From Proteiniclasticum sp043951855 (GTDB taxonomy: Bacteria; Bacillota; Clostridia; Clostridiales; Clostridiaceae), in contig NZ_JBINJW010000008.1 in NCBI RefSeq assembly GCF_043951855.1, positions 1-64,000 of the forward strand: a stretch of DNA of 64,000 nucleotides, given 5' to 3'. The notes below the pieces were generated by a model. The model was given only the letters and a program-made list of their open reading frames with translations, did no database searches and was not told the DNA's origin. The position numbers were made by a program, and so were the translations under genes. Numbering within the stretch: the first letter of the stretch is position 1; each line of letters begins with the position of its first letter. Below are positions 25,145 to 34,237 of this stretch, piece by piece.

Positions 25145-26366
25145 CGTCTTCCCCCCTTAATCTGTATATGGTAGGTCCGTCAAAGACTTTTCTGCTTACC
25201 TTCATGATATCATCCAGTGTCACATTTTCCAGTTTGTCCAGATCTTTTTCAAAGGCCATGGGTTCTTCCATGTTCAGAAGCTCATCCAGTATGAATGAAG
25301 ACAGATCATGGATGTTATCCAGTGTTCCGTAAATACTGGTTTTCAGGACTTTCTTCATGATCAGAAGATCTTCAGCATGAAAATAGGCACCGCATTTGAT
25401 TTCCTCGAGAATCTTCAGAATGAGCTGTTCCGCATCGTCTATGCTTTCATCGGGAACCTGAGTGTAGATGAGAAGATTCTGCATCCTGTCGGTGAGATCC
25501 AGATCTGAATAAACATCATAGGCAAGCCCTCTGTTTTCCCGGAGTTCTCTGAATAGAATGGAATTGCCGCTGACACCCAGCTTATAGTTCAGTACCCGTA
25601 AAGGCAGTTTTTCCTCTTCTGATATGGAAAAGGAATACAGGATTCCAAGGGTGGACTGTTCCATGTCTTTATAAGCGGTGTGTCTTCCCGGAATGTTCTT
25701 TTCGAATTTAAGATCAGGTGAATCCACGGCACCTCGTTTCCAGGAGCTGAAGCGTGTCTGCACCAGGCTCCTGATTTCATCATGATCCTTATCACTGATC
25801 AGAACCAGTACTGCATTCTCTGGAAGATAGTGTTTTTTGTGGAAGGCAGCCAGTCTGTCTCTAGTGAAAGAAGTGATGGTTTCCTCATTTCCGATGACGT
25901 CGTATTTCAGAGGGCTTTGCTCATAGGCGTTGAAGTATAGATTCTTGTGTGTCGTTTCTTCCGCATCGTCATTTGAGGCTCTCAGTTCCGATAGGATCAC
26001 GCCCTTCTCTTTTTCAAGTTCACCGGCATCAAAACTCGGGAATAGCAGCATGTCACGAAGCAGTGAAAGGCTGTTTTCCAGTTCCTCCGATAGAGCGGAT
26101 ATGGAGAATACGGTGGATATATAGTCCGTATAGGCATTGAAATCACCGCCCAGGTATTCGATTCGGCTGTTCAGGGAAGCATTGTCATCAAACTCAGTTC
26201 CTTTGAAAAGCATATGCTCGATGACATGGCAGATTCCCTTCTCTTCCAGAGATTCCGACAGAGAGCCGACTTTCACTGCCAGATTCAGCGAAAAAAGCTT
26301 ACCCGGCTTTTTTACTGTGACCAGTGTGATTCCGTTTTCAAGAACGGTTTTATTGTAATCAATCAT
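25119..26366 (-). CDS. M16 family zinc metallopeptidase
   Basis: A 415-residue soluble peptidase of the pitrilysin/insulinase family. The inverted zinc motif HxxEH is visible as HVIEHMLFKGTEF (His46, Glu49, His50), with a downstream Glu ligand around EETTHKNLYFNAYE. The C-terminal M16 half (about residues 170-390) is present, with RELRENRGLAYDVYS as its recognisable helix. It is probably a processing protease or peptide-degrading enzyme. GGAGAT lies upstream of the ATG. It sits between a methyltransferase gene (16 bases upstream) and recX. Confidence 0.88.
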   Translation of the reverse strand: MIDYNKTVLENGITLVTVKKPGKLFSLNLAVKVGSLSESLEEKGICHVIEHMLFKGTEFDDNASLNSRIEYLGGDFNAYTDYISTVFSISALSEELENSLSLLRDMLLFPSFDAGELEKEKGVILSELRASNDDAEETTHKNLYFNAYEQSPLKYDVIGNEETITSFTRDRLAAFHKKHYLPENAVLVLISDKDHDEIRSLVQTRFSSWKRGAVDSPDLKFEKNIPGRHTAYKDMEQSTLGILYSFSISEEEKLPLRVLNYKLGVSGNSILFRELRENRGLAYDVYSDLDLTDRMQNLLIYTQVPDESIDDAEQLILKILEEIKCGAYFHAEDLLIMKKVLKTSIYGTLDNIHDLSSFILDELLNMEEPMAFEKDLDKLENVTLDDIMKVSRKVFDGPTIYRLRGEDDEDHHADQ

Positions 26367-26382
26367 GATGAATCTCCAATTA

Positions 26383-27111
26383 TCAAGTATTTTTCGTTGC
26401 TTTCAGTACCAGCGGCATCGAGTTTTCAGTGAAGGGATCCTTTTTGAAGTTTCCATAGACTTCGATGTCAAGGAATCCGATTTTTTCCAGTTCCTTCACA
26501 AGTTCATCCTTTTCCAGAGGCAGCAGATACACAGAAGATTCCCTGCTCTCACCCTGAATGTTCAGTGTGGAAGCGAACTCTATGGTGCTGGATGAAACGT
26601 CGTAGTTGTAATTACGATCAAATACGATTCCTTTCTCAGGAACGTTTATGGAAGGAAGGTGATCTATGCCCTGTGAGAGGATCCGCTGATAATTGATGAT
26701 CTGTATGATGAGATCTCCCTTATCAGCCAGCAGATCATATGCGCTTTTCAGAAAAGTTCTTATCTCATCCAAGGATTTCAGATGAACCAGCGAGTTTCCG
26801 ATGATATAAATCCGTCTGAGTCCACCATCACTGACAAGGTCGATGTTCAGCATGTTGGATACGACGAAATCGGGAGAAACGCCCTCCTTGTGTGCCTTTT
26901 CCTCCGCTTTTGCTATCATGGCTTCTTCCAGATCAAGGCCGCAGGCCAGAATGTCATCCTTGATGAGATGAATGGTGTAACTGCCTGTACCACAGGCCAC
27001 ATCAAGAACCTTGTCTCCTGGTTCAAGACCTTCACGTAGAAAAGTATAGGTGTCCTGATTTTCAGGAAAGATGTCATCGTAGTATTTTACAAGCATTTCA
27101 TAGAATTTCAA
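26383..27111 (-). CDS. SAM-dependent methyltransferase, class I
   Basis: A protein of about 242 residues with a SAM-binding fold: motif I DKVLDVACGTGSYTIHL, an acidic motif II GLDLEEAMIAKAEEK, and the IYIIGNSLVHL strand. Similar proteins are annotated as class I methyltransferases without a defined substrate. The start is uncertain: a TTG at 27111 has AAGGAG 10 bases upstream, an ATG at 27096 is also possible, and the longest frame begins at 27162. It is the first gene of a likely operon with the M16 peptidase and recX. Its upstream region is shared with the divergent MocR-type regulator. Confidence 0.78.
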   Translation of the reverse strand: MKFYEMLVKYYDDIFPENQDTYTFLREGLEPGDKVLDVACGTGSYTIHLIKDDILACGLDLEEAMIAKAEEKAHKEGVSPDFVVSNMLNIDLVSDGGLRRIYIIGNSLVHLKSLDEIRTFLKSAYDLLADKGDLIIQIINYQRILSQGIDHLPSINVPEKGIVFDRNYNYDVSSSTIEFASTLNIQGESRESSVYLLPLEKDELVKELEKIGFLDIEVYGNFKKDPFTENSMPLVLKATKNT

Positions 27112-27156
27112 TTGCTTCAGTCTCCTTTGAACGATTAACGGATGTGTGGAGGCATC

Positions 27157-27245
27157 TGTCACATAAGTGACATACTCTCAATCTATAATATAACATACCC
27201 TAATATAACACAAAATCCCCTGATTCGGGTATCCGTATTCCCGAA
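27157..27245. promoter_or_regulatory. Two inverted repeats in the divergent methyltransferase/MocR intergenic region
   Basis: TGTCAC-ATAA-GTGACA (27157-27172) and TTCGGG-N10-CCCGAA (27224-27245) are perfect inverted repeats with 6-base arms. They flank the AT-rich region that probably holds the leftward promoter. An extended -10 for the rightward gene (TGGTATAAT, 27273-27281) lies just beyond. Confidence 0.5.
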
Positions 27246-27316
27246 CACTTGTGGAATAATATGACCAGATAATGGTATAATAAGCGTAAACTGATATGGT
27301 ACAAAAGGGTGATGAA

Positions 27317-28630
27317 ATGAATTATAAATATACAGAAATTATGGATTATCTGCGATCGGAGATCGAAAAGGACGTGTATACGGATAAGCTTCCATCCATT
27401 CGCGGACTTGCAATCAAGTTCGCCTGTTCCAACTCGACTGTGATCAAAGCATACAATGAACTGGAAGCGCTTTCGCTTGTGTTTTCAGCGCCTAAGAGCG
27501 GATACTACATCAACAGGAACAAGAAACGTGGAACCAGCGACTTCGATTTCTATTCAGGTGTCCCAAACAACAGAAACCTGCCCATGGAATCCCTGAGGAA
27601 GATCTATGATCAGGTGCTGGAAGACAAGAACAGAAGTCTCCTGAACTACAGCTATCCTATGGGATATAATCTTCTGCGAGAACACCTGCTGATGGAGATG
27701 CACAATCCGGAAATCAGCCTGGAATCTGTGCTCATAACAGAAGGTGCACAAGGAGCCATGGATCTGCTTCTTGGAACAGATATTCTGGAGAAGAAAGTAC
27801 TCGTGGAGGACCCTACATACAATATCCTCCTCTCCTTTATGGAAATCAAGAAAATACCCCATGATACTGTGAGCAGAGATCAGAGTGGAATCGATCTTGA
27901 CAGCCTGGAAGAGAAGGTGAAGAGTGGTGAATTCCAGTTCTTCTTTAGCATCAGCAGAAATCACAATCCCCTGGGCACGGATCTGAAAGAAGAACAGATG
28001 AGAAAGATCATTGCTCTGTCAGAGAAGTATGATTTCTATATCATAGAAGATGATTACCTGAATGAATTATCCAAAGGTGCGACCTTCTTCTCACTGGCAC
28101 CCGAAAGAACCATCTATATCCGAAGCTTCAGCAAGACCGTGGGACCGTACTTCAGAAGCGCCTGTGTGGTGGCTCCGCCTGAAATCGCAAAGAAACTGGC
28201 CTACAATATCACGTACCTGAACGGTGGTGCACCGCTATTGAATCAGGCAGTTCTTTTGAAGTATCTGAAATCGGATCACTACACAAAGGACATGGCGAAT
28301 CTGAGGGACAAGGTGAAGCAGAATATCATGATTTTCAAGAATGCACTGCAGGGATTTCCTTTCCCCTATTACATTCCAGAAGCCGGTTTTTTCGCAAGTC
28401 TCTATTTCCCAAGGGACTTTAAGCTGAAAACGCTGCTGGAGGGGCTGCAGGTCAATGGATACAGATTCAGAGACATCACAGGATTCACCAGGCTCGAGGA
28501 TAAGAAGGTTCTTAGAATCAGTCTGACCAGAGTGGAACCCAATGCCATGAACACCGCAATCCGTGAACTGGTGAAGGAAGTCCTGCTGATGAAGGGTGAC
28601 AAGGACGACAAGAACAAGATTTATATATAG
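27317..28630 (+). CDS. MocR-type GntR regulator / aminotransferase fusion
   Basis: A 437-residue protein with an N-terminal GntR winged helix (residues 1-65: DKLPSIRGLAIKFACSNSTVIKAYNELE) and a C-terminal fold-type I aminotransferase domain. The PLP-binding lysine lies in IRSFSKTVGPYFRSA. MocR-type proteins are usually transcription regulators that use PLP as a ligand, though some act as aminotransferases. The start at 27317 has AAGGGTGATG upstream; an earlier in-frame ATG at 27296 overlaps this site. It may be co-transcribed with the two-component system 38 bases downstream. Confidence 0.88.
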   Translation: MNYKYTEIMDYLRSEIEKDVYTDKLPSIRGLAIKFACSNSTVIKAYNELEALSLVFSAPKSGYYINRNKKRGTSDFDFYSGVPNNRNLPMESLRKIYDQVLEDKNRSLLNYSYPMGYNLLREHLLMEMHNPEISLESVLITEGAQGAMDLLLGTDILEKKVLVEDPTYNILLSFMEIKKIPHDTVSRDQSGIDLDSLEEKVKSGEFQFFFSISRNHNPLGTDLKEEQMRKIIALSEKYDFYIIEDDYLNELSKGATFFSLAPERTIYIRSFSKTVGPYFRSACVVAPPEIAKKLAYNITYLNGGAPLLNQAVLLKYLKSDHYTKDMANLRDKVKQNIMIFKNALQGFPFPYYIPEAGFFASLYFPRDFKLKTLLEGLQVNGYRFRDITGFTRLEDKKVLRISLTRVEPNAMNTAIRELVKEVLLMKGDKDDKNKIYI

Positions 28631-28668
28631 CTGCTGGATACTGATTACCAGAGTAATAAGGTGAGTGT

Positions 28669-29352
28669 ATGGAGAAGAAAATACTTATAGTGGAAGATGA
28701 AAAAAGATTAAGAGATCTGCTCAGGGATTACCTGCTGAAAGAGCAGTATAGCGTGGACCTGGCATCAGACGGAGAGGAAGGACTGGAGATGGCTCTACGG
28801 AGTGACTACGATCTTATCCTTCTGGATGTGATGATGCCCTTCATGGATGGGTTCGATATGCTGAAGGAGCTGAGGAAGAAGAAGGATACTCGGGTATTCA
28901 TCATTACGGCGAAGACCATGGATGACGATTTTGTGGAAGCATACTCCATCGGAGCAGATGATTTCATTGCAAAGCCCTTCTCCCCAAAAATTCTGGTGCT
29001 GAAAATCAATAATCTTTTTGCAAGACTGGAATACGAGAAGGATGAGCTGAAAGATCATGTATATGGCAGACTTAGAATAAATGAGAAATCACAGAGAGTT
29101 TTTGTGGATGAGGATGAGATTTTCTTAAGCAGGAAGGAGTTTGAACTTCTTCTACTGTTCACTTCAAATGAGGATATTGTACTCTCGAGAGACACCATCA
29201 TCGAAAATGTATGGGGTTATGACTACGAGGGAGATCTCAGAACCATAGATACCAGCATAAAGAGACTTCGGGAAAAGCTCGGTGAGGTGTTCACCTATAT
29301 TGAGACGGTTCGCGGATATGGATACAGGTTCAAGGTGAAGGAACATGTTTAA
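28669..29352 (+). CDS. OmpR-family response regulator
   Basis: A 227-residue regulator with a receiver domain (acidic pocket EDEKRLRD, phospho-acceptor Asp in LILLDVMMPFMDGFD, Lys in DDFIAKPFSP) and a C-terminal winged-helix DNA-binding domain (about 125-225, with DTSIKRLREKLG and ETVRGYGYRFK). It overlaps its kinase gene by 8 bases. The target genes are unknown; the strongest candidates are neighbours. Confidence 0.94.
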   Translation: MEKKILIVEDEKRLRDLLRDYLLKEQYSVDLASDGEEGLEMALRSDYDLILLDVMMPFMDGFDMLKELRKKKDTRVFIITAKTMDDDFVEAYSIGADDFIAKPFSPKILVLKINNLFARLEYEKDELKDHVYGRLRINEKSQRVFVDEDEIFLSRKEFELLLLFTSNEDIVLSRDTIIENVWGYDYEGDLRTIDTSIKRLREKLGEVFTYIETVRGYGYRFKVKEHV

Positions 29353-30838
29353 ATCAATTTCCAACAAGCTCACCTTCATCATCGTTCTTCTTGTCACAGC
29401 GCTGCTTCTGGGATCCATGATTTTCATGTCCTATTCCTTCGAGACGTATTATACGAGAACGAAGAAGACAGCGCTTTCGGAAAATCTCGAGACATTCAGA
29501 AATAAGGCAGTTTCTCCCAGTGATACACTGATCCAGTCCATCAATGAGTTTGAAGCCAGCAATAACACGAGGCTGTTTATCTTCGGACAGAACGGCGCGC
29601 TTCAGTATATGGCTTATGGTGGAAATAAGATTGATGGAGACTACATCGAAATCATCAATCGGTTCTTTGGAGATCTGGTGACAGATAAGTCATTGGTGGA
29701 AGAACTTCTGGTCAACGGAAGCATCATCAGCAGAGAGTATGAAAGACAGGATGGCAGCATAAGATATTTCCTGACCGCCAGTTCCATCAATCTACGGGAT
29801 GCGGATTCTTTCGCCATCTCCATCAGTTCCATGGTGCCCATCAATGAATCAGCTCGGACCATCAAGAACTTCTTCATCTATGTCTTCATAGGAGGATTTT
29901 TTGTTGTGGTCATACTGGCATTTCTTATTTCACACACGGTGACCAAACCCATCAGAAAACTGACCAGCTCATCCAAGGAACTGGCTAAACTGAATTTCGA
30001 TACACAGATTGACCGGACCCAGAAGGATGAAATCGGCGAGCTGGCAGACAGCCTCTCTACCCTTTCCATGAACCTGAAAGCGGCACTGAACGAACTGAAT
30101 GAAAAAAACAGGCTGCTGGAGGAGGATGTGCTGAAGAGCCAGAAACTGGAAAACCAGCGTAAGGATTTCATACGTGATATTTCCCATGAACTGAAGACAC
30201 CCATCACGCTGATCCAGGGTTATACGGAAGGCCTTATTGATGGAATCAGTGAGGAGAACAAGGAGGAGTATCTCTCCATCATTCTGGATGAGTCGAAAAA
30301 CATGGAAAAACTGGTGAAGGACATGATTGAGCTTTCCTATACTGAATCAGATGCATTCAATCTGAACAGAACCGAATTCAATCTCAGTAATGTTCTGGTC
30401 AATTGTGCGGCCCCTTTTCTGGATTATCCTGATGAAAAACTGTCCTTCAGTTTCCGCATAAAGAATCAGTATCTGATTTATGCGGATCTCAACAAGCTCA
30501 GTACTGCTATCAGAAACATCATAAAGAATGCCATGACCTATACAGAGCATCAGGAAGAGGCGCAAGTGGATATTTCCCTCTATGAAGAACAGCATGAACT
30601 GATCATGAAGATTTCCAACTCCCCTGCCCATATCGAGGAAGAGGAGCTGGAGAATATATGGGTGCAGTTCTACAAAAAAGATAAATCCCGTCAGAGAAAA
30701 GAAGGCAGTTCAGGACTTGGGTTATCCATCATCCGTAATATTCTCGAAAAACATGAGCTGGATTATGATCTCATGAACGAAGGAAACGGTGTTGCCTTTG
30801 TGATCCGATTTAAGGATTACAGAAGATCAGACCAGTGA
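29345..30838 (+). CDS. Membrane sensor histidine kinase
   Basis: A 497-residue kinase. Features in order: TM1 (about residues 8-28), an extracytoplasmic sensor domain (about 30-175), TM2 (about 177-200), HAMP linker (to about 255), a DHp helix with the phospho-His in RDISHELKTPITLIQGYTEG, and a HATPase domain with an N box near IRNIIKNAMTYTEHQ and a G box GSSGLGLSIIRN. No recognisable sensor fold is seen, so the signal is unknown. AAGGTGAAGGA precedes the start. It pairs with the overlapping response regulator. Confidence 0.93.
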   Translation: MFKSISNKLTFIIVLLVTALLLGSMIFMSYSFETYYTRTKKTALSENLETFRNKAVSPSDTLIQSINEFEASNNTRLFIFGQNGALQYMAYGGNKIDGDYIEIINRFFGDLVTDKSLVEELLVNGSIISREYERQDGSIRYFLTASSINLRDADSFAISISSMVPINESARTIKNFFIYVFIGGFFVVVILAFLISHTVTKPIRKLTSSSKELAKLNFDTQIDRTQKDEIGELADSLSTLSMNLKAALNELNEKNRLLEEDVLKSQKLENQRKDFIRDISHELKTPITLIQGYTEGLIDGISEENKEEYLSIILDESKNMEKLVKDMIELSYTESDAFNLNRTEFNLSNVLVNCAAPFLDYPDEKLSFSFRIKNQYLIYADLNKLSTAIRNIIKNAMTYTEHQEEAQVDISLYEEQHELIMKISNSPAHIEEEELENIWVQFYKKDKSRQRKEGSSGLGLSIIRNILEKHELDYDLMNEGNGVAFVIRFKDYRRSDQ

Positions 30839-30858
30839 GACTTTCATGCAGACAGTAG

Positions 30859-30901
30859 AACCCCCCCTCACAATGCGATTTCAGCCATTGTGAGGGGGGT
30901 T
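30859..30901. terminator. Long GC-rich hairpin between kinase gene and SDR gene
   Basis: Arms at 30859-30875 and 30885-30901 pair along C6 to G6 and TCACAATG to CATTGTGA. The T tract is weak on both strands, so it may act by hairpin strength alone. The two genes converge on it. Confidence 0.72.
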
Positions 30902-30907
30902 GTGACT

Positions 30908-31633
30908 TTATAAGGTGAATCCGCCATCCATCGTAAGAACCTGACCTGTGATATAGGTTCCCTTTTCAATGAGAAATGCAGCCAGCTCTGCCACTTCTTC
31001 CGGTTTTGCCAGTCGCTTAAAGGGAATGTCTTCTATGAAATCCATCTTCTCCTGATCTGTCAGATTTGCAAGAAGCTTCGTATCCACTCCACCAGGCGCG
31101 ATGGCATTGACGCGAATGTTCATATGAGACAGTTCCGAAGCAAGACTTCTTGTGAACTGCTCCAAAGCACCTTTTGTCATGGCGTAGGCAACTTCCATGG
31201 AGGCGGGTTTTGAACCCCAGATGGAAGAGATGCTGATGATACTGCCTTTACCCGCTTCGATCATACTCGGGATGATCTCCTTGCTGACATAGTACAGCGG
31301 TTTGAGATTTATGCTGAGCAGTTCTTCGAAATGCAGTTCATTCATTTCATGAAAGAGATCCCGATAGGAAACCCCTGCTCCATGAATGAGCACTTCAAAG
31401 GATCCGAAGTCCTTGAGCATTCTTTTCAAGGTCAATGAATATCCGTTTGTGCTTGAAAAATCCATGGAGTACGCTTCTGCTCGGGTGATTTCCGACAGCT
31501 CTTCCATGAGCATCTTTGCCTGAGTATGGTTGTTTCCGTAGACAAGCGCCAGATTATACCCCATACCTGCAAGTTTTCTTGCGATTTCTTTCCCGATGCC
31601 TCCTGTAGCACCTGTGATGATTGCATTTTTCAT
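30908..31633 (-). CDS. Short-chain dehydrogenase/reductase (FabG-like)
   Basis: A 241-residue NAD(P)-dependent oxidoreductase with a Rossmann fold. The nucleotide loop is TGATGGIGKEIARKL (residues 8-22). The catalytic triad is visible as Ser in ISISSIWGSKPA and Tyr/Lys in YAMTKGALEQF. A classical C-terminus, PGGVDTKLLANLTDQ then TGQVLTMDGGFTL, matches 3-oxoacyl-ACP reductases (FabG) and related reductases. No other fatty-acid synthesis genes are near, so the substrate is uncertain. GGTGGAGGAAAG precedes the ATG. Confidence 0.87.
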   Translation of the reverse strand: MKNAIITGATGGIGKEIARKLAGMGYNLALVYGNNHTQAKMLMEELSEITRAEAYSMDFSSTNGYSLTLKRMLKDFGSFEVLIHGAGVSYRDLFHEMNELHFEELLSINLKPLYYVSKEIIPSMIEAGKGSIISISSIWGSKPASMEVAYAMTKGALEQFTRSLASELSHMNIRVNAIAPGGVDTKLLANLTDQEKMDFIEDIPFKRLAKPEEVAELAAFLIEKGTYITGQVLTMDGGFTL

Positions 31634-32065
31634 ATCTTTCCTCCACCTGGATTATTGTATACATATTATAACAAATTTCAGTGTCGATGGTGTGGTACAC
31701 TGAAAATAACAGAACCTCGGAAACTGCTCCGATCAGTTAAAATATGGAATCTGATGAAAAATATCATTGAAACATGTGAATAAAATGTAAATTTTAAAAC
31801 TCGTAAGCATGGGCATCACAGACTCAAACATGATGAAATCCTCATGTTTCAAAGACTTTCCATTTTATTCGTAAAATTTCGCCTGAATTATTACGGATCT
31901 GGAACATGAAATTGATTACACATGAGGGGTGTTTCATGTTATTATAATCTTGCAGTCAATTAAGTATATTCACAGGAAACCGCACAGTACGAAAAAGACT
32001 CAGTGATGGATTGCAAGAATGTACTTACTAAATTGTATATAGATCATACTGGGAGGTAGAATTGA
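31634..32065. other. Gene-free leader upstream of the thiolase gene, with CATG inverted repeats
   Basis: This 430-base stretch has no credible reading frame. It contains inverted repeats AAACATGA/TCATGTTT (31826-31833 and 31842-31849), TTGAAACATG/CATGTTTCAA (31767-31776 and 31843-31852) and AACATGAAA/TTTCATGTT (31903-31911 and 31932-31940). TATAAT lies at 31943-31948, so the last pair abuts a -10 element. The first two pairs share the central TCATGTTT arm, so they could form alternative folds or operator sites. Confidence 0.55.
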
Positions 32066-33244
32066 ATGAAAGAAGTTGTAATTGTCAGTGCAGTAAGAAC
32101 TCCTGTTGGAAGTTTTGGTGGCGTATTTAAAAATGTCTCCGCTGTAGACTTAGGTGTTGTAGCTGTAAAAGAAGCCATCAGACAGGCCGGAATCAGACCG
32201 GAAGATGTGGATGATGTCTATATGGGCTGCATTCTGCAGGCAGGACTTGGTCAGGGTGTAGCAAGACAGGTTTCCGTCAATGCAGGTATTCCTGTATCGG
32301 TTCCCGCCACGACCATCAACATGCTCTGCGGATCAGGTCTTAGAACCGTATCCCTTGCTGCTCAGACTATAATCGCCGGAGACAATGATGTGGTGGTCGT
32401 AGGCGGTACTGAAAACATGTCCAGAGCTCCTTATGTATTGAACAATGCAAGATTCGGATCCAGAATGGGCAACGATACCATGGTGGATACCATGATTCAG
32501 GATGCTCTTACGGATGCGTTCAACAACTATCATATGGGCATCACGGCAGAAAATGTCGCAGAGAAATATGGAATCACAAGAGATGAACAGGATGCTTTTG
32601 CAGCATCCAGCCAGAATAAAGCGGAAAAAGCCATGGCTGAAGGCAAGTTCAAAGACGAGATCGCCCCTGTTACGATACCTCAGCGCAAGGGAGACCCTGT
32701 GGTGGTGGATACAGATGAATATCCGAAGAAAGGTGTGACAGTTGAGAGTCTCAATAGACTTAGACCTGCCTTTAAGAAAGAAGGTACAGTCACTGCTGGA
32801 AATGCTTCAGGAATCAACGATGGAGCAGCAGCTCTGGTTGTCATGAGCAAAGAAAAAGCGGATGCACTGGGACTTACCCCGCTGGCTACCATCGTTTCCT
32901 ACGGAAACGGCGGTGTGGATCCAAGCATCATGGGTGTAGGTCCTGTACCTGCAACGAAGAATGCCCTGTCCAAGACCAATCTGACCATAGATGACATGGA
33001 TCTCATAGAAGCCAACGAAGCCTTTGCTGCGCAGGCACTGGCAGTTGGAAAAGAACTGAAATGGGATGCTTCAAAAGTCAATGTCAACGGAGGAGCCATT
33101 GCCCTAGGTCATCCTGTGGGAGCTTCAGGTGCAAGGATTCTTGTAACGCTTCTACACGAAATGAAGAGAAGAAACTCCACGTATGGGCTGGCTACCTTAT
33201 GTATCGGTGGTGGAATGGGCACTTCGGTGGTTGTCAAAAGATAA
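32066..33244 (+). CDS. thlA: Acetyl-CoA C-acetyltransferase (thiolase)
   Basis: A 392-residue biosynthetic-type thiolase that joins two acetyl-CoA into acetoacetyl-CoA or cleaves it. The acyl-binding Cys is in INMLCGSGLRTVS (near residue 88), the catalytic His in ALGHPVGASGARI, and the proton-shuttle Cys in LCIGGGMGTS. GGGAGG lies upstream of the ATG. It stands alone, without crt, bcd or hbd beside it. In a fermenter it would feed butyrate, acetone or polyhydroxybutyrate-type pathways, but the fate of acetoacetyl-CoA is not visible here. Confidence 0.95.
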   Translation: MKEVVIVSAVRTPVGSFGGVFKNVSAVDLGVVAVKEAIRQAGIRPEDVDDVYMGCILQAGLGQGVARQVSVNAGIPVSVPATTINMLCGSGLRTVSLAAQTIIAGDNDVVVVGGTENMSRAPYVLNNARFGSRMGNDTMVDTMIQDALTDAFNNYHMGITAENVAEKYGITRDEQDAFAASSQNKAEKAMAEGKFKDEIAPVTIPQRKGDPVVVDTDEYPKKGVTVESLNRLRPAFKKEGTVTAGNASGINDGAAALVVMSKEKADALGLTPLATIVSYGNGGVDPSIMGVGPVPATKNALSKTNLTIDDMDLIEANEAFAAQALAVGKELKWDASKVNVNGGAIALGHPVGASGARILVTLLHEMKRRNSTYGLATLCIGGGMGTSVVVKR

Positions 33245-33282
33245 TCCGTAAAATTTCAATCAGTTCCCCTGTCTTTTACAAT

Positions 33283-33318
33283 AAGAGCCCCTTAAATCTT
33301 CTGATTTAAGGGGCTCTT
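33283..33318 (+). terminator. Terminator of the thiolase gene
   Basis: A perfect 16-bp stem, AAGAGCCCCTTAAATC (33283-33298) with GATTTAAGGGGCTCTT (33303-33318), has a TTCT loop. Confidence 0.9.
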
Positions 33319-33354
33319 CATATTGCGCTGAATCGTAAAAACAAACAAAAAAAT

Positions 33355-33386
33355 ACTGAGGTGCTTCTTCCTAGAAACACCTCAGT
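33355..33386 (-). terminator. Terminator of the rnf operon
   Basis: ACTGAGGTG (33355-33363) pairs with CACCTCAGT (33378-33386). On the minus strand it is followed by a T-rich tail, ATTTTTTTGTTTG. Confidence 0.9.
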
Positions 33387-33391
33387 TCTGA

Positions 33392-34222
33392 TTATGCTGT
33401 TATATCTTTGGGTTTTGCCTTGTTGATCATCAGGATATTCTCGATGGTCACCTTAGGACAAACCTCAACACAAGCATTACACTGTGTACACTTATCGTAA
33501 TCAATCTTAGCCAGATTGTTGTTTACATGTATTGCATCGAATTCGCAGGCTTTTTCACATTTTCTGCAGGCGATACAACCTACTTCGCAGTTCTGCATAG
33601 CATCTCTTGCGCTGTCATAGGAATTACAAGCAACTCTCACTCTGGAATTGATTGGTACTGACTCGATGAGATTCTTCGGACAAGCCTTTACACATGCACC
33701 ACAGTTGGTACACTTGTTTTCATCGATGATGGCGATGCCATCTCTGATGACGATGGCATCAAAGTCACAGACTGCTACACATGTACCAAGTCCGAGACAT
33801 CCGTAAGAACAGGACTTTGCGCCTCCTCCTGGAAGTGCGGAAGCACTGACACAGTCCATGATTCCGTGATACTCATACTTGTCTTTGGATTTATCACAGT
33901 CACCGTTGCATTTCACATAGGCAACCATGACTTCCTGAGCATTCACTTTAACACCCATGATTTCACCAATCTGGTTTGCCACTGGATTTCCGCCAACGGT
34001 ACAAAGTGAGGGTGATGCTCCATCAAGGGCTACACCCTTTGCATAGGCTTCACACCCTGCAAATCCGCATCCACCACAGTTTACACCTGGCAGGACCAGC
34101 ATAACTTCTTCCACTTTAGGGTCCTGTTTCACTTCAAATACATTTGCTGCGTATCCGAGTAAAACCGCTAGAAGAAGTCCGATGCCAGCTAGAATCGCTA
34201 TAGGTATAATTAGTTCCATCAT
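33392..34222 (-). CDS. rnfB: Rnf complex ferredoxin-accepting subunit RnfB
   Basis: A 276-residue cytoplasmic-facing iron-sulfur protein with one N-terminal membrane helix (residues 4-26). The first cluster motif is GVNCGGCGFAGCEAYAKG plus a later Cys (Cys49, 52, 57, 74). Further [4Fe-4S] motifs are CLGLGTCVAVCDF, CTNCGACVKACPK, CIACRKCEKACEF and CTQCNACVEVCPK. RnfB takes electrons from reduced ferredoxin and hands them to the membrane part. It looks fully canonical, in contrast to RnfC. It is the last gene of the operon, with GGGGGGAG before the start. Confidence 0.95.
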   Translation of the reverse strand: MMELIIPIAILAGIGLLLAVLLGYAANVFEVKQDPKVEEVMLVLPGVNCGGCGFAGCEAYAKGVALDGASPSLCTVGGNPVANQIGEIMGVKVNAQEVMVAYVKCNGDCDKSKDKYEYHGIMDCVSASALPGGGAKSCSYGCLGLGTCVAVCDFDAIVIRDGIAIIDENKCTNCGACVKACPKNLIESVPINSRVRVACNSYDSARDAMQNCEVGCIACRKCEKACEFDAIHVNNNLAKIDYDKCTQCNACVEVCPKVTIENILMINKAKPKDITA

Positions 34223-34237
34223 TTAACTTCTCCCCCC

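Noticed and set aside
30859..30901. GC-rich hairpin considered as part of a repeat family with 57730-57766
   Set aside because: Both have C6/G6 arms, but the inner stems differ and each lies directly after a gene end, so terminator function explains them.
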